Shown: positions 48,141-56,226 of the stretch, piece after piece
Position numbering within the stretch: the first letter of the stretch is position 1
How the letters are laid out: each line of letters starts with the position of its first letter
DNA from: Ramlibacter henchirensis
Lineage (GTDB): Bacteria; Pseudomonadota; Gammaproteobacteria; Burkholderiales; Burkholderiaceae_C
Reading direction: 5' to 3'
DNA: 64,000 nucleotides
Assembly: GCF_004682015.1 (NCBI RefSeq)
Contig: NZ_SMLM01000002.1
Span: 186,001-250,000, forward strand
Made by a program: the position numbers and the translations under genes
The notes under the pieces: model-generated
Told to the model about the DNA's origin: nothing
Database searches by the model: none
What the model saw: only the letters and a program-made list of their open reading frames with translations

Positions 48141-48743
48141 ATGCAGACGCTACTGAAGCTCTCGCGCGCGATCGACCGGCTCAACGATTTCGTGGGGCGC
48201 TGGATCATCTGGCTGATCCTGGCATCGACCGTCATCTCGGGCGTGAACGCCGTGGTGCGCAAGGCCTTCAGCCTGAGTTCCAACGCCTACCTGGAAGTGC
48301 AGTGGTACCTGTTCGCAGCGGCCTTCCTGCTGGCGGCGGGCTACACGCTGCTCAATGGCGAGCACGTGAAGATCGACGTGATCTACAGCCGCTTCTCGCG
48401 CCGGGGCCAGAACCTGATCGACATCTTCGGCTTCATCTTCTTCCTGCTGCCGGTGTGCATCATGCTCCTCTGGCTGGGCACGCCGTTCTTCCTGCAGGGC
48501 TTCCGCTCGGGCGAGATGTCGTCCAACGCCGGCGGCCTGGTCCGCTGGCCGGTGTACCTGATGATCCCGCTGGGCTTCGGGCTGCTGTTCCTGCAGGGCA
48601 TCTCGGAACTGGTCAAGCGCATCGCCTTCCACAAGGGCCTGATCGGGGACCCGGCCGAGAAGCGGGTGCAGAGATCGGCGGAGGAGGAACTCGCCGAGGA
48701 GATCCGCCGTCTCGCGGAGCAACAGAACAAGGGCAAGGCCTGA
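48141..48743 (+). CDS. TRAP transporter small permease subunit (TakQ-like)
   Basis: A 200-residue membrane protein with four helices and a charged C-terminal tail (EEELAEEIRRLAEQQNKGKA). The LEVQWYLFAAAFLLAAGYTLLNGEHVKIDVIY segment is typical of the mannitol/chloroaromatic and keto-acid group of TRAP small subunits. GGAG precedes the ATG at 48141. No binding protein is adjacent; the candidate partners are the three binding proteins at 52.4-56.0 kb. Confidence 0.92.
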   Translation: MQTLLKLSRAIDRLNDFVGRWIIWLILASTVISGVNAVVRKAFSLSSNAYLEVQWYLFAAAFLLAAGYTLLNGEHVKIDVIYSRFSRRGQNLIDIFGFIFFLLPVCIMLLWLGTPFFLQGFRSGEMSSNAGGLVRWPVYLMIPLGFGLLFLQGISELVKRIAFHKGLIGDPAEKRVQRSAEEELAEEIRRLAEQQNKGKA

Positions 48744-48765
48744 CGGCCGTCGACCGGAGCACACC

Positions 48766-50511
48766 ATGACGGCCTTCATCGTCCAGAACCTCGCCCCGAT
48801 CATGTTCGTGGGCCTGATCGTCTTCCTGCTTCTCGGCTTTCCAGTGGCCTTCAGCCTCGGGGCGTGCGGACTGTTCTTCGCCCTCATCGGCATCGCCCTC
48901 GGCGCCCTGCCGGAGTCGCTGATCCAGGCGCTGCCGCTGCGGCTGTTCGGCATCATGCAGAACGACACGCTGCTGGCCATCCCCTTCTTCACGCTCATGG
49001 GCCTGATCCTCGAGCGAAGCGGGATGGCCGAGGATCTGCTGGACACCATCGGCCAGCTGTTCGGGCCGCTGCGCGCGGGGCTGGCCATCGCCGTGATCCT
49101 GGTGGGCGCCATGCTCGCGGCCACAACCGGCGTGGTGGCCGCGTCGGTCATCTCCATGGGCCTGATCTCGCTGCCCATCATGCTGCGCTACGGCTACGAC
49201 CGGCCGCTCGCCTCGGGGGTGATCGCCGCGTCGGGCACCCTGGCCCAGATCATCCCGCCGTCGCTGGTGCTGATCGTGCTGGCCGACCAGCTCGGCCGCA
49301 GCGTCGGCGACATGTACAAGGGCGCGTTCATCCCCGGCTTCATCCTCACCGGCATGTACGTGATCTACGTCGTGGCGCTGTCCCTGGTCAAGCCGAACGC
49401 CGCGCCCGCGCTGCCGGTGGAGGCGCGTGTCTACCGCGAGCCGAACGGCAGCAGCGGCGTCCCATCCCTGCTGGTCCTCACCGTCATCAGCGCGGGGCTG
49501 GCCATCACGCTGGGTGCCAACTACGCGCAGGTGGTCAGCTGGTGGCGCGGCGAGGAGGTCACCACGGTGCCCACCGACGAGATGATCGTGCTCGCCATGG
49601 CCGCCGGCGTGGGTTTGGCCTTCGTGATCGCGTTGATCAACAAGCTCACGGGCCTGAAGCTGCTGTCCCGGATCGCCGAGCGCGTGACGTTCGTTCTGAT
49701 CCCGCCGCTGCTGCTGATCTTCCTGGTGCTGGGCACCATCTTCCTGGGCATCGCCACGCCGACGGAAGGCGGCGCCATGGGTGCGCTGGGCGCTTTCGCG
49801 ATGGCCATGGTGCGCGGGCGGCTGTCGTTCTCGCTTCTCAAGCAGGCCCTGAACACCACCACCAAGCTGTCCTCCTTCGTGGTGTTCATCCTGATCGGCG
49901 CGACGATCTTCGGCCTGACCTTCCAGGGCGTCGACGGTCCCCGCTGGGTGGAGCACCTGCTCACCGGCCTGCCGGGCGGCCAGCTGGGCTTCCTCATCGT
50001 GGTCAACATCCTGATCTTCCTGCTGGCGTTCTTCCTGGACTTCTTCGAGCTGTCCTTCATCGTGGTGCCTCTGCTGGCTCCGGTCGCCGAGAAGCTGGGG
50101 ATCGACCTGGTCTGGTTCGGCGTGCTGCTGGCGGTGAACATGCAGACCTCGTTCATGCACCCTCCGTTCGGCTTCGCCCTGTTCTACCTGCGCAGCGTGG
50201 CGCCGGAGAAGGAGTACACCGACAAGGTGACGCGCAAGCCCATCGCGCCGGTCACCACGGGCCAGATCTACTGGGGCGCGGTGCCGTTCGTGATCATCCA
50301 GATCATCATGGTGGGCCTGATCATCGCCTTCCCGGGCATCGTCTCGCGCGACGTGGTGGAGACGATCGACCTGGACAAGGTCAAGATCGAGATGCCGGTG
50401 GAACAGCCCAGCGGCGGCACGGACGATCCGCTCAAGCAGCAGGAAGGCGGCAGCACGCCATCCGGCGACGACGAGCAGAAGAAGCTCGACGAGCTGTTCA
50501 ACAAGAAATAG
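48766..50511 (+). CDS. TRAP transporter large permease subunit, extended type (TakM-like)
   Basis: A 581-residue DctM-family permease, about 150 longer than the other one in this window (430). Extra material is an insertion with two predicted helices between about residues 215 and 300 (GVPSLLVLTVISAGLAITLG; EMIVLAMAAGVGLAFVIALI) and a polar, Gln/Asp-rich C-terminal tail after residue 545. Core motifs AATTGVVAASVISMGLISLP and LGIATPTEGGAMGALGA are intact. Extended subunits of this kind belong to the keto-acid/mannitol group. A terminator follows. Confidence 0.93.
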   Translation: MTAFIVQNLAPIMFVGLIVFLLLGFPVAFSLGACGLFFALIGIALGALPESLIQALPLRLFGIMQNDTLLAIPFFTLMGLILERSGMAEDLLDTIGQLFGPLRAGLAIAVILVGAMLAATTGVVAASVISMGLISLPIMLRYGYDRPLASGVIAASGTLAQIIPPSLVLIVLADQLGRSVGDMYKGAFIPGFILTGMYVIYVVALSLVKPNAAPALPVEARVYREPNGSSGVPSLLVLTVISAGLAITLGANYAQVVSWWRGEEVTTVPTDEMIVLAMAAGVGLAFVIALINKLTGLKLLSRIAERVTFVLIPPLLLIFLVLGTIFLGIATPTEGGAMGALGAFAMAMVRGRLSFSLLKQALNTTTKLSSFVVFILIGATIFGLTFQGVDGPRWVEHLLTGLPGGQLGFLIVVNILIFLLAFFLDFFELSFIVVPLLAPVAEKLGIDLVWFGVLLAVNMQTSFMHPPFGFALFYLRSVAPEKEYTDKVTRKPIAPVTTGQIYWGAVPFVIIQIIMVGLIIAFPGIVSRDVVETIDLDKVKIEMPVEQPSGGTDDPLKQQEGGSTPSGDDEQKKLDELFNKK

Positions 50512-50528
50512 CGGCCGCGCTCTCCACG

Positions 50529-50557
50529 AAAAAGGGCCCGCGTAAGCGGGCCTTTTT
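50529..50557. terminator. Terminator between the TRAP permease and the YbaL-type gene
   Basis: GGCCCGC GTAA GCGGGCC flanked by A-run and T-run, with one bulged G. Works for both converging transcripts. Confidence 0.85.
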
Positions 50558-50573
50558 CATGACGCGCCGCGTT

Positions 50574-52262
50574 TCAGACCTGGGCGCAGCGCTCCACCAC
50601 GTAGCGGCTCATCGACCTGGCGAGCTCCTGCTCGCCCAGGAACACGGTGCCGGCGAGTTCCTCCTGCAGCCGGCGCGCCTCCTCCTCGTTGTGACTGCGC
50701 ACCACGATCTCGATGCCCGGGTTGAGCAGCCGGGCGTTGCGCGCCATCTGCCGCACGCCGAGCGTGTCGGGCGTGGCCACCACCAGCATCGCCGCGCGCG
50801 CCACGTGCGCCTGCACCAGCACCTCGGGCTGGCCCGCATCGCCGACCACCGCGGGCACGCCTTCGCTGCGCAGTTGCTCGACGATGTCGCGGTTCTGCTC
50901 GGCCACGACATAAGGCACTCCGGCCTCTCGCAGCGCCGTCGCGACGTGCCGCCCCACCCGGCCGTAGCCGACCAGCACCACCTGCCGCGCGAGGTACTTC
51001 TCGTCGGTGCTCATGGGGAGTTCGGCCAGCGGATCGTGCCGCGCATTCAGCTCGCGCGCGAATTGCGAGCGGGCGAGCAGCCATTGCTGCAGCGGCTGGA
51101 TGCTCCGGAAGACAAAGGGGTTGAGCGCGATCGAGATCAGCGCGCCCGCGACCACGAGGCTCTGCGCCTCGGGCGGCATCACCTTCAGCGCCGCGCCCAG
51201 CCCGACCAGGATGAAGGAGAACTCGCCGATCTGCGCGAGGCTCGCCGACACGACGAGCGCGGTGTTGAGCGGATACCGCAGCAGCAGCACCAGCACGGCC
51301 GCGGCGATCGACTTGCCCAGCACGATGATGGCCACGACGGCCAGCACCTGCAGCGGCTGCTCGACCAGCACCTTCGGGTCGAACAGCATCCCGACGGACA
51401 CGAAGAAGAGCACGGCGAAGGCGTCACGCAGCGGCAGCGTCTCCTCGGCCGCGCGGTGGCTGAACTGCGATTCGCGAAGCACCATGCCGGCGAAGAAGGC
51501 GCCCAGCGCGAACGAAACGCCGAACAGCTTGGTCGCCCCCCAGGCGATCGTCACCGCCGCCGCCACCACGCACAGCGTGAACAGCTCGCGCGACCCCACC
51601 TTCTGCACCTGCCAGAGCAGCCAGGGGAACAGGCGGCGTCCCACGATCAGCATCAGCGCGACGAACACGCCGACCTGCACCAGCGTCGTGCCGATGCTGC
51701 GCCACACGTCCTGCGCGCCGGTGGCGCCGGTGCCGGCCAGCGCTTCGGCCAGGGGCGGCAGCAGCACCAGCACGAGCACCATCGCCAGGTCCTCCACGAC
51801 CAGCCAGCCGACGGCGATGCGGCCGTTGAACGTCTCGAGCAGCCCCAGGCTCTCGAGGGCACGCAGCAGCACGACGGTGCTGGCCACCGACAGCGAGATG
51901 CCGAACACCAGCGCGCCGGCCGCGCTCCAGCCCCACCACAGCGCCATGCCGGCGCCCATCACCGTGGCCGCGGCGATCTGCACGATCGCGCCGGGCACAG
52001 CGATCTTGCGTACCGCCATGAGGTCGCCGAGCGAGAAATGCAGGCCCACGCCGAACATCAGCAGCATCACGCCGATCTCGGCCAGCTGCGAAGCCAGGGA
52101 CATGTCGGCGACGAAGCCGGGCGTGTACGGGCCGATGAGGATGCCGGCGACGAGATAGCCGACCAGGGCGGGAAGCTTGGCGCGGGCGGCGAGAAAGCCG
52201 AGCAGCAGTGCAAGCCCGAGGGCAGCCGCGATCGTCGCGATCAGGGGCACATGATGGTCCAT
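50574..52262 (-). CDS. ybaL: YbaL/KefB-type cation:proton antiporter with TrkA-N domain
   Basis: A 562-residue CPA2 antiporter. About 12 helices (residues 1-380, with VGYLVAGILIGPYTPGFVAD and GWLVVEDLAMVLVLVLLPPLAEAL) are followed by a cytoplasmic TrkA-N/Rossmann domain (VVLVGYGRVGRHVATALREAGVPYVVAE). Residue-level similarity to E. coli YbaL is strong in the N-terminal half. It is thought to exchange K+ for H+. It separates the two membrane subunits of the second TRAP system from its three candidate binding proteins. Confidence 0.93.
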   Translation of the reverse strand: MDHHVPLIATIAAALGLALLLGFLAARAKLPALVGYLVAGILIGPYTPGFVADMSLASQLAEIGVMLLMFGVGLHFSLGDLMAVRKIAVPGAIVQIAAATVMGAGMALWWGWSAAGALVFGISLSVASTVVLLRALESLGLLETFNGRIAVGWLVVEDLAMVLVLVLLPPLAEALAGTGATGAQDVWRSIGTTLVQVGVFVALMLIVGRRLFPWLLWQVQKVGSRELFTLCVVAAAVTIAWGATKLFGVSFALGAFFAGMVLRESQFSHRAAEETLPLRDAFAVLFFVSVGMLFDPKVLVEQPLQVLAVVAIIVLGKSIAAAVLVLLLRYPLNTALVVSASLAQIGEFSFILVGLGAALKVMPPEAQSLVVAGALISIALNPFVFRSIQPLQQWLLARSQFARELNARHDPLAELPMSTDEKYLARQVVLVGYGRVGRHVATALREAGVPYVVAEQNRDIVEQLRSEGVPAVVGDAGQPEVLVQAHVARAAMLVVATPDTLGVRQMARNARLLNPGIEIVVRSHNEEEARRLQEELAGTVFLGEQELARSMSRYVVERCAQV

Positions 52263-52277
52263 GCGCCGAATCTAAAT

Positions 52278-52303
52278 GCAAAGAGGCCCGTGGGCCTCTT
52301 TGC
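52278..52303. terminator. Hairpin upstream of the YbaL-type gene
   Basis: Arms GCAAAGAGGCCC and GGGCCTCTTTGC are exact complements with almost no loop, so the inner pairs must open. It lies between the first TRAP binding protein and the antiporter on the same strand and is a likely terminator for the former. Confidence 0.65.
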
Positions 52304-52390
52304 TTCCGTTCCCGCGCAATAGCATGCAGCGGGAACACACCTTGAGCGAGGATCCGGCTTTGCCGGTCCTCGTTCGACTGACTAGAAGAC

Positions 52391-52421
52391 AACTCTGAAA
52401 TCGCGCAGCGATTTCAGAGTT
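52391..52421 (-). terminator. Hairpin spanning the stop codon of the first TakP-like gene
   Basis: Arms AACTCTGAAATCGC and GCGATTTCAGAGTT (14 bp, loop GCA). The stop codon of the gene ending at 52414 is inside the stem. No T-run follows, so it may stabilise the 3' end rather than terminate. Confidence 0.6.
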
Positions 52422-53496
52422 TCACCCCCGTCATGTAATTGTCGTAGCGGTATTCCGAGAAGCGGGTCCACAGCAGCTGGTCGCGCTGGAAGGCGCGCAT
52501 GTCCTGGTGGATCTTCTTGAAGTCGGCCGACCTGGCCTCGTGCTCGGCGAAGACTTCCATCGACGCCTTGAAGCCCGCGTCCATGATCTCCTTGGAGAAC
52601 GGCTTGAGCTGCGTCTTGTTGGCCACCAGGCGCTTGAGCGCGATCGGGTTCAGGGCGTCGTACTTGGCCGTCATGTCGCGCGCGGCCACCTTGCTGGCGG
52701 CTTCCACGATCGCCTTGTTCTCGGCCGACAGGCCCTCGAACGCCTTGGTGTTCACGAAGAACTCCAGCTCGGCGCCGCCTTCCCACCAGCCGGGGTAGTA
52801 GTAGAAGGGGGCGACCTTGTTGAAGCCCAGCTTCTCGTCGTCGTACGGGCCGACGAACTCGGTGGCGTCCAGCGTGCCCTTCTCCAGGGCCTGGTACACC
52901 TCACCGGCGGGCATGTTCTGCGCCACCACGCCCAGCTTGGCCATCGCCTCGCCGAACAGGCCGCCGCCCATGCGCATCTTCAGGCCCTTGAGGTCCGCCA
53001 CCGTCTTGATTTCCTTGCGGTACCAGCCGCCCATCTGCGTGCCGGTGTTGCCCGCGGAGAAGCTCTTCATGTTGTACTTGGCGTAGAACTCGTCCAGCAG
53101 CTTGCGGCCGTTGCCGTGCTCCATCCACGAGTCCATCTGGCGCGCGTTCAAGCCGAACGGCACGGCGCAGCCGAACGCGAAGATCGGGTCCTTGCCGGTG
53201 AAGTAGTAGGGCGCGGTCTGCGCCATCTCGATCGTGCCGTTCTGCAGCGCGTCGACGACGCCGAAGGCGGGCATCAGCTCGCCGGCCGCGTGCACCGACA
53301 CCTCGAACCTGCCGCCCGAGAGCGCCTTGACGGTGCGGGAGAAGGTCTCGGCGCTGCCGAAGATGGTGTCCAGCGACTTGGGGAAGCTGGAGGCCACGCG
53401 CCAGCGGACGGCGGCCTGCGCATGGACCGCGGGCGCGGCGCCGGCGGCCAGCACGGCCGCGATGCCGCCGTGCTTGATGATGGAACGACGATCCAT
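52414..53496 (-). CDS. TRAP transporter substrate-binding protein, TakP-like, paralogue 1
   Basis: A 360-residue periplasmic binding protein with a twin-arginine-type leader (MDRRSIIKHGGIAAVLAAG). Motifs: GNTGTQMGGWYRKEI, LKGLKMRMGGG with the carboxylate-binding Arg, and FVGPYDDEKLGFNKVAPFYYYPGWWEGG, as in the alpha-keto-acid binder TakP. It differs from the two other copies in having ATEFVGPYDDEK where they have AAEW(I/V)GPYDDQK. It is the most diverged of the three. Its membrane partners are probably the permeases at 48.1-50.5 kb. Confidence 0.93.
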   Translation of the reverse strand: MDRRSIIKHGGIAAVLAAGAAPAVHAQAAVRWRVASSFPKSLDTIFGSAETFSRTVKALSGGRFEVSVHAAGELMPAFGVVDALQNGTIEMAQTAPYYFTGKDPIFAFGCAVPFGLNARQMDSWMEHGNGRKLLDEFYAKYNMKSFSAGNTGTQMGGWYRKEIKTVADLKGLKMRMGGGLFGEAMAKLGVVAQNMPAGEVYQALEKGTLDATEFVGPYDDEKLGFNKVAPFYYYPGWWEGGAELEFFVNTKAFEGLSAENKAIVEAASKVAARDMTAKYDALNPIALKRLVANKTQLKPFSKEIMDAGFKASMEVFAEHEARSADFKKIHQDMRAFQRDQLLWTRFSEYRYDNYMTGVKL

Positions 53497-53618
53497 GGAT
53501 GGAACTCCTGTTGTTGGAAGGAAACGCGCGCGCGATGATGGGCTGCCCGGTGCCCGAACCCTGTCAGAAGGCTGGCAGCGGTTGCACCGGCTGTATTCAT
53601 CCTTCGCCGCGCGGCTAG

Positions 53619-53644
53619 AAAAAAAGCCGCACTTCCGTGCGGCT
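53619..53644 (-). terminator. Terminator after TakP-like paralogue 2
   Basis: On the minus strand AGCCGCAC GGAA GTGCGGCT is followed by a run of seven T. It separates paralogue 2 from paralogue 1. Confidence 0.88.
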
Positions 53645-53678
53645 CCTGCATGAGGCTGCGGCCGTTCGGCTTACAGCG

Positions 53679-54761
53679 TCAGCCCAGCTTCTGGCTCTGC
53701 ATGAAGCGGTCGAAGGTGGCCTCGGTGAAGCGGAACCACAGGTTCTGGTCGGCGCGGAACTTCGCGTAGTCGCCGTAGACCTTCTTCCAGTTCTCGTTCT
53801 TCGTGCCCAGTTCCTCGTACAGCGCCATCGACTCCTTGAAGGCCTGCGCCATCACGTCGGCCGGGAAGGGACGCAGCTTGGCGCCCGAGCCCACCAGCTG
53901 CTTGAGCGCCTGCGGGTTCTTCACGTCGTACTTGGCCTGCGTCTCCACGTGCGCGAAGGCGCTGGCCGCTTCGACGATCGCCTTCTGCTCCGCATTCAGC
54001 GCGTCGTACGCCTTCTGGTTGATGTACAGGTCCAGCTGCAGGCCGCCTTCCCACCAGCCCGGGTAGTAGTAGAACGGCGCGACCTTGTTGAAACCGAGCT
54101 TCTGGTCGTCGTACGGGCCGATCCACTCGGCCGCGTCGATCGTGCCCTTCTCCAGCGCCTGGTAGATCTCGCCGCCGGGGATGTTCTGCGGAATGCCACC
54201 CAGGCGCTCCAGCACCTTGCCCGCGAAGCCGCCGATGCGGAACTTCAGGCCCTTGAGGTCGGCGACGCTCCTGATCTCCTTGCGCATCCAGCCGCCCATC
54301 TGCGCGCCGGTGTTGCCGCAGGGGAAGCTGATCATGTTGAACTTCGCGTAGAACTCGCGCATCAGCTTCAGGCCGTTGCCCTCGAAGGTCCAGGCCGACA
54401 TCTGGCGGCTGTTCAGGCCGAAGGGGATGGCGCCGCCGATCGCGAAGGTCTCGTCCTTGCCGAAGAAGTAGTACGGCGCGGTGTGCGCGGCTTCCACGGT
54501 GTTGTTCTGCACACCGTCGACGACGCCGAAGGCCGGCATCAGTTCGCCGGCCGCATGCACGGAGACCTCGAACTTGCCGCCCGAGAGCGCCTTGACCTTG
54601 CTCGCGAACACTTCTGCCGCGCCGTAGATGGTGTCGAGCGACTTGGGAAAGCTCGAGGCCAGGCGCCAGCGCAGCGCGGCCTGCGCGTGCACCGCGGGCG
54701 CGGCGCCGGCGGCCAGCACCCCGGCGATGCCGGCGTGCTTGATGAGGGAACGGCGGTCCAT
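53679..54761 (-). CDS. TRAP transporter substrate-binding protein, TakP-like, paralogue 2
   Basis: A 360-residue protein with leader MDRRSLIKHAGIAGVLAAG followed by the mature QAALRWRLASSFPKSLDTIYGAAE. Contains GNTGAQMGGWMRKEI, GLKFRIGGFAGKVL and EWIGPYDDQKLGF. The ATG at 54761 (AGGAGAA upstream) is chosen so the twin-arginine leader starts the protein. Closely related to paralogue 3 in both halves. Bounded by terminators, so each copy is transcribed separately. Confidence 0.93.
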   Translation of the reverse strand: MDRRSLIKHAGIAGVLAAGAAPAVHAQAALRWRLASSFPKSLDTIYGAAEVFASKVKALSGGKFEVSVHAAGELMPAFGVVDGVQNNTVEAAHTAPYYFFGKDETFAIGGAIPFGLNSRQMSAWTFEGNGLKLMREFYAKFNMISFPCGNTGAQMGGWMRKEIRSVADLKGLKFRIGGFAGKVLERLGGIPQNIPGGEIYQALEKGTIDAAEWIGPYDDQKLGFNKVAPFYYYPGWWEGGLQLDLYINQKAYDALNAEQKAIVEAASAFAHVETQAKYDVKNPQALKQLVGSGAKLRPFPADVMAQAFKESMALYEELGTKNENWKKVYGDYAKFRADQNLWFRFTEATFDRFMQSQKLG

Positions 54762-54908
54762 GGTCTTCTCCTGCTCGTGTGTGGATGGATGCTTGCGTCG
54801 CACGGGTCGCGTGCCGGACGCGGCGCGATCATCCGAGCCGCCCTGGAGGCAGCCTTGCAGGTCACTGACAGGAGAGACGCCGGCGTCAGGCAATCGTCAG
54901 CGCCAATG

Positions 54909-54935
54909 AAAAAGGCCGGGCGTCTGCCCGGCCTT
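54909..54935 (-). terminator. Terminator after TakP-like paralogue 3
   Basis: AAGGCCGGGC GTCT GCCCGGCCTT with a T-run on the minus strand, 25 bases past the stop at 54960. Confidence 0.87.
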
Positions 54936-54959
54936 CTTGCTGGGGATCGCGCGCGGCGA

Positions 54960-56039
54960 TCAGAGCTTCTGGGATTGCATGAAGCGGTCGAAGCCCATCT
55001 CCGTGAAACGGAACCACAGGTTCTGGTCGGCGCGGAACTTGTTGTAGTCGGCGTAGACCTTGCGCCAGCTCTCGTTCTTGGTGTTGAGCTCCTCGTACAG
55101 CTCATTGGCGGCCTTGAACGCGGCGTTCATCACGTCGTTCGGGAACGGGCGCAGCTTGGTGCCGGCGCCCACCAGCTGCTTGAGCGCGGCGGGGTTGCGC
55201 GCGTCGTAGCGGGCCTGCATGACCACGTGGGCTTCATAGGCCGCGGCCTCGACGATGGCCTTGTTCTCGGCCGACAGGCCTTCGTACGCCTTCTGGTTCA
55301 CGAAGAAGTCCAGCTGCGGGCCGCCTTCCCACCAGCCGGGGTAGTAGTAGAACGGAGCGACCTTGTTGAAGCCCAGCTTCTGGTCGTCGTACGGGCCCAC
55401 CCACTCGGCCGCGTCGATGGTGCCCTTCTCCAGCGCCTGGTAGATCTCGCCGCCGGGGATGTTCTGCGGCACGCCGCCGATGCGCTCGAGCACCTTGCCG
55501 CCGAAGCCGCCGATGCGCATCTTCATGCCCTTGACGTCGGCCAGGCCCTTGATTTCCTTGCGGTACCAGCCGCCCATCTGCGAACCGGTGTTGCCCCCGA
55601 CGAAGTTGACGATGTTGAACTTCGCGTAGAACTCGCGCATCAGCTTCATGCCGTTGCCCTCGACCATCCACGCCGTCATCTGGCGGCTGTTCAGGCCGAA
55701 GGGGATGGCGCAGCCCAGGGCGAAGGTCTCGTCCTTGCCGAAGAAGTAGTACGGCGCCGTGTGGGCGCACTCCACCGTTCCCTGCTGCACGCCGTCGACC
55801 ACGCCGAAGGCGGGCATCAGCTCGCCGGCCGCATGCACCGACACCTCGAACTTGCCGCCCGACATGGTCTTGATCTTCTGGGAGAACACTTCGGCGGCGC
55901 CGAAGATGGTGTCGAGCGATTTCGGGAAGCTCGACGCCAGGCGCCAGCGGATCGCGGCCTGCGCATGGACGGCCGGGGCGACGCCGGCAGCCAGCACGCC
56001 GGCGATGCCTGCGCCCCTGATGAGTGAACGACGGTCCAT
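54960..56039 (-). CDS. TRAP transporter substrate-binding protein, TakP-like, paralogue 3
   Basis: A 359-residue protein with leader MDRRSLIRGAGIAGVLAAG. GNTGSQMGGWYRKEI, GMKMRIGGFGGKVL and EWVGPYDDQKLGF match TakP closely, so a 2-oxo-acid such as pyruvate or a branched-chain keto acid is the best guess. GAGGAG precedes the ATG at 56039. It is the first of three tandem, separately terminated copies. A 24-bp inverted repeat lies about 105 bases upstream. Confidence 0.93.
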   Translation of the reverse strand: MDRRSLIRGAGIAGVLAAGVAPAVHAQAAIRWRLASSFPKSLDTIFGAAEVFSQKIKTMSGGKFEVSVHAAGELMPAFGVVDGVQQGTVECAHTAPYYFFGKDETFALGCAIPFGLNSRQMTAWMVEGNGMKLMREFYAKFNIVNFVGGNTGSQMGGWYRKEIKGLADVKGMKMRIGGFGGKVLERIGGVPQNIPGGEIYQALEKGTIDAAEWVGPYDDQKLGFNKVAPFYYYPGWWEGGPQLDFFVNQKAYEGLSAENKAIVEAAAYEAHVVMQARYDARNPAALKQLVGAGTKLRPFPNDVMNAAFKAANELYEELNTKNESWRKVYADYNKFRADQNLWFRFTEMGFDRFMQSQKL

Positions 56040-56144
56040 GGTGAGCTCCTCTCGAGTACGAATAACGGATGAACAACGAATGTCGCCGCCATTCTAGGAA
56101 GGACCACACTTAGGTACTCAGGGGTTTTCCCTTGCGCAGAACCC

Positions 56145-56168
56145 GAACACTTTCGTGTGAAAGCGTTC
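56145..56168. promoter_or_regulatory. 24-bp inverted repeat upstream of TakP-like paralogue 3
   Basis: GAACACTTTC and GAAAGCGTTC match at nine of ten positions around GTGT. It lies between dxs (stop at 56227) and the binding-protein gene, both leftward. No T-run follows on the minus strand, so an operator is favoured over a terminator. Confidence 0.5.
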
Positions 56169-56226
56169 GCGTCAGGAAACTTTCAGGCTTCAAAAACGCG
56201 CGGTCCACGCCGCATCGCAAGCGCCC

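Noticed and set aside
48864..52322. Very long plus-strand open frame of over 1100 codons
   Set aside because: It crosses the TRAP permease in another frame and the antiporter in antisense and is Arg/His/Ala-rich without domains. It is a shadow caused by high GC.
53637..56027. 796-codon plus-strand frame over two TakP-like genes
   Set aside because: Antisense shadow; its internal repetition only mirrors the duplicated binding proteins.
52414..56039. Assembly duplication of one binding-protein gene
   Set aside because: The three copies differ throughout, have different leaders and separate hairpins, so they are true paralogues.
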